A stretch of DNA of 6,017 bases from assembly GCA_900551335.1 (NCBI GenBank), contig URVO01000088.1:1-6017 (forward strand), written 5' to 3'. This document shows, one piece after another, positions 1-5,601 of this stretch. The notes under the pieces are model-generated. The model ran no database searches, was not told where the DNA came from, and saw only the letters and a program-made list of their open reading frames with translations. Origin of the DNA: an uncultured Phascolarctobacterium sp. (lineage in GTDB: Bacteria; Bacillota; Negativicutes; Acidaminococcales; Acidaminococcaceae). Position 1 is the first letter of the stretch. Each line of letters starts with the position of its first letter. The position numbers were made by a program, and so were the translations under genes.

Positions 1-921
1 GGCTTCACGCCGATAGTTTATGATAATTTTTCTACTGGCCATGAGGCGGCTGTGCCTGATGACGTGCAGCTTATCGAGGGCGATATTCATGATGTACGCT
101 TTGCCAAGCACATTATGGAGCAGTTCAAAATCGACGCTGTAATTCATTTTGCAGCCAGCAGCTTAGTGGGCGAGTCGATGGAAAATCCGTCGAAGTATTA
201 TTTCAACAATGTAGAGGGCAGCCTGCATCTTTTGGAGGCTATGCGTGGCGCTGGCGTAGACCGTATAGTGTTTTCTTCTACCGCTGCGGTTTACGGCGAG
301 CCGGAGCAGGTGCCTATTCTGGAGTCCAGCCGTCTGTGCCCGACGAACGTTTATGGCCGCACGAAGCTGGCGATTGAAGGCATGCTGGCAGATTATGACC
401 ATGCTTATGATATGCGCTATGTGGCTTTGCGTTATTTCAATGCTGCAGGTGCTTCGCCGACGCGCGATATTGGCGAGGACCATAGCCCTGAAAGTCATCT
501 GATTCCGCTGATTTTAAAAACAGCGCAGGGTGTACGCAAGCAGGTGTCTATTTTTGGTACAGATTATCCGACGGCAGACGGAACCTGTGTACGCGACTAT
601 ATCCATGTCTGCGATTTGGCGAAGGCACATGTGCTGGCGCTCAAGCATCTTTTGAGCGGCGGAGCAAGCCGCGTCTATAATCTGGGCAGCGAGAACGGCT
701 TCAGCGTGCGCGAGATGATTGCCAGCGCGAAAAAGGTTACCGGTGTGGACTTCCCCGTTGTCGAGGAGGAGCGTCGCGCAGGTGACCCGGCAGTGCTTAT
801 TGCTTCTTCTGCCAAAATCCGCGAGGAGCTTGGCTGGGTGCCGGAGCATAGCACAGTAGACGAGGTTATCAGCACGGCATGGAAATGGCACAAGGGCCAT
901 CCGCACGGCTATAACGGCTAA
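1..921 (+). CDS. galE: UDP-glucose 4-epimerase, 5'-truncated by the window edge
   Basis: Interconverts UDP-glucose and UDP-galactose in the cytosol with bound NAD (Leloir pathway, and precursor supply for surface polysaccharide). The frame is open from base 1, so 306 residues are visible. The upstream residues (GFTPIVYDNFSTGHEAAV) match the end of the Rossmann beta-2 strand seen in GalE proteins. By family length about 20-25 residues are missing, including the glycine-rich NAD loop. Visible short-chain dehydrogenase/epimerase landmarks are the SST motif (bases 274-282), the catalytic YxxxK with Tyr at 352-354 and Lys at 364-366, the RYFNAAGA block, the IGEDH...HLIPLIL block and the TxxRDYIHVxDLA block. 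It ends in the usual GalE-like WHKGHPHGYNG. The GTG at base 52 could be taken for a start but lies inside the conserved domain, so it is not the real one. The TAA stop is followed closely by a terminator. Identification as an extended SDR epimerase is secure. GalE rather than a UDP-GlcNAc epimerase is very likely but not proven. Confidence 0.93.
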   Translation, partial: GFTPIVYDNFSTGHEAAVPDDVQLIEGDIHDVRFAKHIMEQFKIDAVIHFAASSLVGESMENPSKYYFNNVEGSLHLLEAMRGAGVDRIVFSSTAAVYGEPEQVPILESSRLCPTNVYGRTKLAIEGMLADYDHAYDMRYVALRYFNAAGASPTRDIGEDHSPESHLIPLILKTAQGVRKQVSIFGTDYPTADGTCVRDYIHVCDLAKAHVLALKHLLSGGASRVYNLGSENGFSVREMIASAKKVTGVDFPVVEEERRAGDPAVLIASSAKIREELGWVPEHSTVDEVISTAWKWHKGHPHGYNG

Positions 922-938
922 AATATAAATGCTTTGAG

Positions 939-968
939 AGAGCAGTACAGCGATGTGCTGCTCTTTTT
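939..968 (+). terminator. Rho-independent terminator of galE
   Basis: Bases 939-948 pair with 955-964 in a 10-bp stem (one G-U pair) around a 6-base loop, followed at once by a run of five T (964-968). It starts 17 bases after the galE stop codon and points the right way for galE. Confidence 0.85.
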
Positions 969-970
969 GC

Positions 971-1004
971 ATATAAAAAAGCGGCCAGCTGCTGCTGGCC
1001 GCTT
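971..1004 (-). terminator. Rho-independent terminator of the cysE-gltD transcript
   Basis: A perfect 11-bp GC-rich inverted repeat (979-989 against 994-1004, loop TGCT). Read on the minus strand the stem is followed by TTTTTTATAT (complement of 971-980), an intrinsic terminator shape. It begins 14 bases past the minus-strand stop codon at 1019-1021. On the plus strand the hairpin has no T tract, so it mainly serves the leftward transcript. Confidence 0.88.
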
Positions 1005-1018
1005 GAAAGCGTTGGCCT

Positions 1019-2407
1019 TTATAAAATTGTTTCGTCCATGGTGCAGTCCTCAAGGAGCTTTTTGGCATCAACATATTGCGCAATGCCGGCGGCAACCTTT
1101 TTGGATTCCTTCATGGCGAGGACGACAGTTGCAGGACCATGGACAACGTCGCCGCTGCTGAATACACCGGCGCGGGTGGTCATGCCATAGGGACGGTCGC
1201 GGGTGATGACGAAGCCCTGCTGGTCTACCTGAATGCCCTTGGTTGACGTAACAATACGGGCAGCAGGCTTTTGGCCTACAGCAAGGATAACGCAGTCGCA
1301 GGGGAGCACCTCCTGACCACCTTCAGCAATAAATTCGCCGGTTTCCGTTTTGGTGATGTTTTGCAGGAGCAGACCTGCCAGCTCTGTTTCATCAGCCGGG
1401 GAAGCAGGGCGGCGGATATTTTTGACAGCGCGCATCTGCTTTTTGTTGAAGTAGGCGATAGGCTGGCGCAGAAAGCGGAATTGTACGCCTTCAGCAGCCG
1501 CGGCCTCGTATTCAGACGGAAAGGCCGAGATTTCTGCATCCGTCTTGTGATAAACTATCGTGACGTTTTTAGCGCCGCGGCGGATGGCAGTACGCGCAGC
1601 GTCCATAGCTACGTTGCCTGCGCCGACTACGACAACATTGTCGCCTGTGTGCAGCAGCGTTTCGCTGGCGTCGAGCTTGCCGCCGTCAGCGAGCACAACC
1701 ATACGCAAAAAGTAGGTTGCGGTGATGATGCCGGACAGCTCCTTGCCGGGGATATCGAGGGTACGCGGCAGGGATGTGCCGGTGCCCATGAAGATGGCGT
1801 CGTAGCCTTGGGCGAAGAGGTCGTCGACAGTAAAGTCAACGCCTGCCAGCTGCTGCGTTTTGATTTCTACGCCGACATGCTGTAATTCTGCAATTTCGCG
1901 GCGGACAACGTCCTTTTGCAGACGGAATTCCGGGATGCCGAACAGCAGCACGCCGCCGGGCTCGCTTTGTGCTTCAAAAATAGTAACGTCAAAGTCCATC
2001 TTGGCGAGGTCGCCTGCGACCGTCAGGCCCGCAGGGCCGGAGCCGATAACGGCAACCTTACCGCGCAGCTTGCTGGAGGGCTGCGTCGGCTTTAAATCAT
2101 TTTGGTGAGCGAAGTCGGCAATAAACATTTCCAGACTGCCGATTTCAATACCACATTTTTTGTGTGTAAGAACGCATTTTGCTTCACACTGACGCTCGTG
2201 CGGACAAACGCGGCCGCAGATAGCAGGCAGGTTGCTGCGTTCAGAGATAATTTCATAGGCCATGCCGATATTGCCCTCGCTCAGAGCACGGATGAAGCCG
2301 GGAATATTATTTTCAATGGGACAGCCGGTGCGGCACAGCGGACGAGCGCAGTTTAAACAGCGGCGTGCTTCCTGAATAGCTTCAGCTGTAGTCATAGTTC
2401 TGCTCAT
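1019..2407 (-). CDS. gltD: GltD-like NAD(P)H-dependent oxidoreductase (glutamate synthase small-subunit family), stand-alone
   Basis: A 462-residue cytosolic FAD and Fe-S oxidoreductase. The N-terminal domain (about 1-100) carries cysteine groups C17, C20, C25, C29 and C64, C68, C74, C78, as in the Fe-S domain of GltD, dihydropyrimidine dehydrogenase and NfnB. The FAD Rossmann loop GSGPAG is at 122-127, a second NAD(P) loop GAGNVAMD at 262-269, and the C-terminal FAD motif SSGDVVHGPATVV at 417-429. In glutamate synthase this subunit passes NADPH electrons to the large GltB subunit. Homologues without GltB are known, including the archaeal homotetrameric form reported as glutamate synthase, as are the electron-bifurcating NfnB proteins. 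No gltB or nfnA is in view, so the physiological acceptor is open. The start at 2407 has AAGAGGT eight bases upstream; Met5 is the alternative. It follows cysE by 38 bases with no terminator between, so the two are probably co-transcribed. Family secure, exact function uncertain. Confidence 0.88.
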   Translation of the reverse strand: MSRTMTTAEAIQEARRCLNCARPLCRTGCPIENNIPGFIRALSEGNIGMAYEIISERSNLPAICGRVCPHERQCEAKCVLTHKKCGIEIGSLEMFIADFAHQNDLKPTQPSSKLRGKVAVIGSGPAGLTVAGDLAKMDFDVTIFEAQSEPGGVLLFGIPEFRLQKDVVRREIAELQHVGVEIKTQQLAGVDFTVDDLFAQGYDAIFMGTGTSLPRTLDIPGKELSGIITATYFLRMVVLADGGKLDASETLLHTGDNVVVVGAGNVAMDAARTAIRRGAKNVTIVYHKTDAEISAFPSEYEAAAAEGVQFRFLRQPIAYFNKKQMRAVKNIRRPASPADETELAGLLLQNITKTETGEFIAEGGQEVLPCDCVILAVGQKPAARIVTSTKGIQVDQQGFVITRDRPYGMTTRAGVFSSGDVVHGPATVVLAMKESKKVAAGIAQYVDAKKLLEDCTMDETIL

Positions 2408-2445
2408 AAGTTCTTACCTCTTTTTTGATGCTTAGTGTTTCGTTA

Positions 2446-3147
2446 CTATTTATTATTCTGTGCAGCTTTGATTTTTCCTTCTAATTCTATCAGACGATTA
2501 TTAATTTCTTCCATGTGCTTAGCCAGCAGTGCCTCATAATCGGCAACAGGGTCAGGCAGCTGGTCATGGTTCAGGTCAATCATGCTTTCCGGGTCATTAC
2601 TGTTTTCGCCGGAGGTGGACGCAATGCGTACACCGTCACGGGTAACGACACGGCCGGGAATACCGACAACGACGGAGTTAGGCGGAACCTCATGGAGGAC
2701 AACGCTGCCGCTGCCGATTTTGGAGTTGTCGCCAACCTTAAAGGAGCCGAGTACCTTGGCGCCGCTGGAGACAACAACGTTGTTGCCGATGGTCGGATGA
2801 CGTTTGCCCTTTTCCTTGCCTGTGCCGCCAAGCGTTACGCCCTGATACAGAGTGACATTGCTGCCAAGCTCTGCTGTTTCGCCGATGACAAGGCCCATGC
2901 CGTGGTCAATGAAAAGACCGGGGCCCAGCTTGGCGCCTGGATGAATATCAATACCGGTGAGGAAACGGGAAAAGGTATTAATCATACGGGGTACAAGCAC
3001 CCAGCCTTTTAAATAAAAATGATGCGCAATACGATGGAGCCAGATAGCATGCAGGCCCGGATAACAGAGTGCAGCCTCCAGTCTTGTTTTGGCAGCGGGG
3101 TCACGCAGCATAATTGAATCGATGTCTTTTTTTATCTGAGCAAACAT
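2446..3147 (-). CDS. cysE: Serine O-acetyltransferase
   Basis: Transfers acetyl from acetyl-CoA to L-serine, giving O-acetylserine, the committed step of cysteine synthesis in the cytosol. The protein has 233 residues. Its alpha-helical N-terminal part (about 1-62) includes the LRDPAAK block. A left-handed beta-helix of hexapeptide repeats (about 65-165) follows, with the family signatures DIHPGAKLG (68-76), DHGMGLVIGETAELG (81-95), GVTLGGTG (103-110) and KRHPTIG (115-121). The conserved active-site Asp81/His82 and His117 are present. After the helix comes a polar linker and then a charged, probably helical tail (about 203-230) that could form a coiled coil. The C-terminus is NNK and lacks the terminal isoleucine that docks E. 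coli-type CysE into CysK, so that complex is not predicted here. The ATG at 3147 has an AAAGGAG site seven bases upstream. First gene of a leftward pair with the gltD-like gene. Confidence 0.96.
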   Translation of the reverse strand: MFAQIKKDIDSIMLRDPAAKTRLEAALCYPGLHAIWLHRIAHHFYLKGWVLVPRMINTFSRFLTGIDIHPGAKLGPGLFIDHGMGLVIGETAELGSNVTLYQGVTLGGTGKEKGKRHPTIGNNVVVSSGAKVLGSFKVGDNSKIGSGSVVLHEVPPNSVVVGIPGRVVTRDGVRIASTSGENSNDPESMIDLNHDQLPDPVADYEALLAKHMEEINNRLIELEGKIKAAQNNK

Positions 3148-3186
3148 GTCAAGACTCCTTTCTTTAATATTTTTGTCAACATGTTC

Positions 3187-3235
3187 TAGTGCGGTGTACT
3201 CATTGTGTTTAGGTGTAAGGATATACAGGGCACTA
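3187..3235 (-). promoter_or_regulatory. Possible hairpin in the cysE leader RNA
   Basis: TAGTGC (3187-3192) is the exact reverse complement of GCACTA (3230-3235). After a 2x2 internal loop, TGTA (3195-3198) pairs with TACA (3224-3227). The structure would sit at the start of the predicted cysE leader. The loop is large (about 25 bases), so stability is doubtful and no known riboswitch is recognised. Confidence 0.25.
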
Positions 3236-3242
3236 TTTGTTT

Positions 3243-3271
3243 ATTGTAACATAATCGGGCGTTGGGGTAAA
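3243..3271 (-). promoter_or_regulatory. Candidate sigma-A promoter for cysE-gltD
   Basis: On the minus strand, TTTACC (3271-3266) lies 17 bases before TACAAT (3248-3243): four of six and five of six matches to consensus, with ideal spacing. Transcription would begin near 3236, giving a leader of roughly 90 bases before the cysE ATG. Confidence 0.5.
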
Positions 3272-3334
3272 TAAAAAAATGCATTTTCTTGTAAAAAAGA
3301 AGACAGTTCTATGTGTAAAAAATATTGAACGCCC
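3257..3334. repeat. Spaced 7-bp inverted repeat between the divergent promoters
   Basis: GGGCGTT at 3257-3263 and its exact reverse complement AACGCCC at 3328-3334 are separated by 64 bases of AT-rich DNA. The left arm falls in the spacer of the candidate cysE promoter. The right arm ends 17 bases upstream of the rightward -35. The pair could be regulator half-sites, but a 7-bp match at this distance can also arise by chance. Confidence 0.35.
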
Positions 3335-3351
3335 AAAATCTCCGCATTTGA

Positions 3352-3379
3352 TTGACTTTAATTTTGCCTATGCTATAAT
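3352..3379 (+). promoter_or_regulatory. Sigma-A promoter for the amidohydrolase-transporter operon
   Basis: TTGACT (3352-3357) and a perfect TATAAT (3374-3379) are separated by 16 bases. A TG two bases before the -10 (TGC, 3371-3373) makes it an extended -10 promoter. Transcription should start around 3386, leaving a leader of about 60 bases before the ATG at 3449. Confidence 0.8.
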
Positions 3380-3434
3380 TAGGTTAATACTATTTATATT
3401 TCATTATTGTCTGTATTGAATAGACATGTGGAAT

Positions 3435-3439
3435 GGAGG
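3435..3439 (+). promoter_or_regulatory. Ribosome binding site that sets the amidohydrolase start
   Basis: GGAGG lies nine bases before the ATG at 3449. The frame stays open upstream to a TTG at 3407, but that codon has no Shine-Dalgarno sequence and would add 14 residues not expected for the family, so 3449 is preferred. Confidence 0.85.
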
Positions 3440-3448
3440 CATAATTTT

Positions 3449-4762
3449 ATGGAAAAAGAACTTTTGAAGCAAAAGGTTTGCGCTGCAATCGACGCGCATG
3501 CAGATAAAATTAAAGCTATCTGTGCAAGTATTAATGATGAACCGGAGCTGGGCTTCAAGGAGGTAAAAACCTCTGCGAAGGTGGCTGAATTTATGCGTGA
3601 GCTGGGACTGGAGCCGCAGACGGGACTGGCCATCAACGGCGTCAAGGCACGTGCGAAGGGCGGCAAGCCCGGACCGACAGCAGCAGTGCTGGGCGAGCTG
3701 GACGCAGTCGGCTGTCCGGCAAGCGCTAAGGCAGATCCGGCAACAGGCGCTGCTCATGCCTGCGGCCATAATATGCAGATTGCAACGATGCTTGCTGCTG
3801 CCTGCGGCATTACGCAGTCCGGCGTGCTGAGCGAGCTGGCTGGCGATGTTGTTTTCTTCGGCGTTCCTGCTGAGGAATATATCGAGATTGAGTACCGCAA
3901 AAAATTAGTAGAGTCCGGCAAGCTGCATTTCCTGAGCGGCAAGGGCGAGCTGATTTATGAGGGTGCCTTTGATGATATTGATATGGCAATGCAGATGCAT
4001 GCAGACAAGAATATGCCGAAGGCAACTGTTTCTGTTGGCGAAAGCAGTAACGGCTTTGTGGGCAAAACTGTACGCTATGTTGGCAGAACTGCACATGCAG
4101 CCGATGCGCCGCATGAAGGCATCAACGCGCTGAACGCTGCCTGCCTGGGACTCATGGGCATCAACGCTCTGCGTGAAACCTTCCGTGAGCAGGACGTTGT
4201 GCGTGTGCACCCGATTATTACTAAGGGCGGCGACTTTGTCAATTCTGTGCCCGATGATGTACGCCTGGAGCTGTATGTGCGTGCGAAGACCATGGAGGCT
4301 ATTGACGCGACACATAAGCGCGTAGACGCAGCGCTCAAGGCTGGCGGCGATGCTGTCGGCGCGCAGACGATTATCGAAACTTTGCCGGGCATGTTCCCGC
4401 TGTCCTGCAATAAGCGTATGAACGAATTGATGGTAGCAAACTCCCGCCTTGCTGATCCTGATGTAGAAATCAAGGACGCAGGCCATTTCAGCGCTTCTAC
4501 CGATATGGGCGACGTTTCCCATCTGATGCCTGTTATCCATCCGTTCATTGGCGGCAATGACGGCCTGCTGCATACACCGGATTTCCATATGGTAGATTTT
4601 AAAGCCGCAGTGCTGCTGCCGGCCAAGGCCTTTGCGATGATGCTGATTGACCTGCTCTATGATGATGCGCAGGAGGCTAAGAGCATTCTGGCAGACTTCA
4701 AGCCGCTGCTGACGAAAGAGGAATATATCGCAAAGCTGGAAAGCTATTTTAGTGGCAAATAA
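3449..4762 (+). CDS. M20-family metallopeptidase / amidohydrolase (AbgB / aminoacylase-1-like-2 type)
   Basis: A 437-residue cytosolic binuclear-metal hydrolase with no signal peptide. M20 enzymes of this branch cleave amide bonds of N-acyl amino acids, p-aminobenzoyl-glutamate or small peptides. Visible signatures are LGELDAVG (Asp85), HACGHN (103-108; likely metal ligands Cys105 and His107), PAEE (140-143; Glu142 likely general base, Glu143 metal ligand), MQMHAD (His184) and LLHTPDF (His375). The dimerisation or lid domain with GRTAHAADAPHEGINAL occupies roughly 200-315. CGHN rather than CGHD favours the AbgB-like branch over auxin-conjugate hydrolases. About 40 residues separate PAEE from His184, longer than I expect in the auxin-conjugate type, and may form an extra loop. 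First gene of the rightward operon; a membrane-protein gene follows 32 bases later without a terminator, which suggests that it processes an imported substrate. Family secure, substrate unknown. Confidence 0.93.
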   Translation: MEKELLKQKVCAAIDAHADKIKAICASINDEPELGFKEVKTSAKVAEFMRELGLEPQTGLAINGVKARAKGGKPGPTAAVLGELDAVGCPASAKADPATGAAHACGHNMQIATMLAAACGITQSGVLSELAGDVVFFGVPAEEYIEIEYRKKLVESGKLHFLSGKGELIYEGAFDDIDMAMQMHADKNMPKATVSVGESSNGFVGKTVRYVGRTAHAADAPHEGINALNAACLGLMGINALRETFREQDVVRVHPIITKGGDFVNSVPDDVRLELYVRAKTMEAIDATHKRVDAALKAGGDAVGAQTIIETLPGMFPLSCNKRMNELMVANSRLADPDVEIKDAGHFSASTDMGDVSHLMPVIHPFIGGNDGLLHTPDFHMVDFKAAVLLPAKAFAMMLIDLLYDDAQEAKSILADFKPLLTKEEYIAKLESYFSGK

Positions 4763-4794
4763 TTAAAATAGAAAAACACGAGGAGGGGAATGTA

Positions 4795-5601
4795 ATGAAA
4801 AATATCAAATTACATGCCATTATTCTGGCGCTGATCATCGTTTCCGAGCTGATTGGCACCCATACCCTGAAGTTTGGCGTTGGCCGCGTCGTGCTGCTGC
4901 CGATGCTCTATGCGCTGCTTTTGGGTATCTTGACTACACCTAAGTTTTTAAATCTGTCTGGCAAAAAGGAAATGCTTGATGCCAGCAGTCTTATCGGCGT
5001 AACGCTGATGCTGCTCATGGCTCGCTATGGTACGCTCGTAGGCCCGACGCTGCCGAAGATTTTGGCTGCTTCTCCGGCGTTGATTCTGCAGGAGTTTGGC
5101 AACCTGGGCACTGTGCTTATCGGCGTGCCTGTGGCTGTTTATCTTGGCCTGAAGCGCGAAACCATTGGCGCAGCGCATTCTATCGCACGTGAGCCGAACG
5201 TAGCGCTGATTGGCGAAAAGTTTGGTCTGGACAGCAGCGAGGGCCGCGGCGTTATGGGCGTTTATATCGCCGGTACTGTTTTTGGTACGATTTTCTTCGG
5301 CCTGATGGCTAGCGTTGCTGCTTCCACTCTGCCGATTCACCCTTACGCTCTGGCTATGGCCTCCGGCGTTGGCTCTGCCAGCATGATGACGGCGGCTGTC
5401 GGCTCCCTGTGCGCTATGTATCCAGAGATGACTGACCAGCTCGCAGCCTTTGGTGCGGCAAGTAATATGCTTTCCGGTCTGGACGGCCTGTATATGTCTG
5501 TATGGCTGGGCCTGCCGATGACGGAATGGCTGTACAAAAAGTTCTACAAGATTAAATACGGCGTGCAGCCTGAAGAACCGAAGAAGGGAGAGGAAGCATA
5601 A
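4795..5601 (+). CDS. Multi-pass membrane protein, DUF3100-like, putative transporter component
   Basis: A 268-residue integral membrane protein. Hydrophobic segments lie at about 5-22, 30-47, 62-78, 103-119, 153-178, 185-205 and 215-240, with a possible extra one at 86-100, so seven or eight spans. The soluble stretch between the fifth and sixth spans (about 120-152: ETIGAAHSIAREPNVALIG, then EKFGLDSSEGRG) and the small-residue span with GVGSASMMTAAVGS (191-204) look like DUF3100 as I remember it; this was not checked by search. The tail is charged (KKGEEA). AGGAGG at 4781-4786 lies eight bases before the chosen ATG. An ATG at 4790 runs straight into TAA and is not the start. The last base of the stop codon is the first base of the next gene's ATG (TAATG), so the two are probably translationally coupled. 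Position after an amidohydrolase supports a transport role; the substrate is unknown. Confidence 0.8.
   Translation: MKNIKLHAIILALIIVSELIGTHTLKFGVGRVVLLPMLYALLLGILTTPKFLNLSGKKEMLDASSLIGVTLMLLMARYGTLVGPTLPKILAASPALILQEFGNLGTVLIGVPVAVYLGLKRETIGAAHSIAREPNVALIGEKFGLDSSEGRGVMGVYIAGTVFGTIFFGLMASVAASTLPIHPYALAMASGVGSASMMTAAVGSLCAMYPEMTDQLAAFGAASNMLSGLDGLYMSVWLGLPMTEWLYKKFYKIKYGVQPEEPKKGEEA

Larger units (their letters stand above)
3148..3448. promoter_or_regulatory. Divergent intergenic control region between cysE and the amidohydrolase operon
   Basis: This AT-rich stretch of 301 bases has no convincing gene. It holds the cysE ribosome site (AAAGGAG on the minus strand, 3155-3161), a likely cysE leader with a possible hairpin, one promoter for each direction, a spaced inverted repeat between them, and the rightward leader and ribosome site. 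I looked for a T-box specifier/antiterminator (the TGGNACCGCG-type box), as might precede a cysteine gene, and did not find one. Confidence 0.8.

Noticed and set aside
514..1095. Open reading frame of 193 codons on the minus strand opposite the end of galE
   Set aside because: It lies antisense to conserved GalE sequence, runs across both terminators, and its product resembles no family. It is a shadow of galE codon use.
1271..1885. Plus-strand open frame of 204 codons opposite the gltD-like gene
   Set aside because: Antisense to the conserved nucleotide-binding region of GltD; no recognisable protein features.
3174..3179. Perfect TTGACA on the minus strand just upstream of cysE
   Set aside because: No -10 element stands at a workable distance; transcription would begin at or past the ribosome site. 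The TTTACC/TACAAT pair further upstream fits better.
3408..3426. Small TGTCT/AGACA hairpin just before the amidohydrolase ribosome site
   Set aside because: Only about five base pairs in AT-rich DNA, easily expected by chance.
3407..3448. TTG start extending the amidohydrolase by 14 residues
   Set aside because: No ribosome site precedes it, and the ATG at 3449 has GGAGG at good spacing.
3905..4626. Long minus-strand open frames (227 and 183 codons) inside the amidohydrolase gene
   Set aside because: They are fully antisense to a gene with clear family motifs, and their translations show no domain or convincing ribosome site.
4790..4795. ATG-TAA minimal reading frame just before the DUF3100-like gene
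   Set aside because: The ATG is only three bases from the AGGAGG site; the ATG at 4795 is correctly spaced. Probably incidental.
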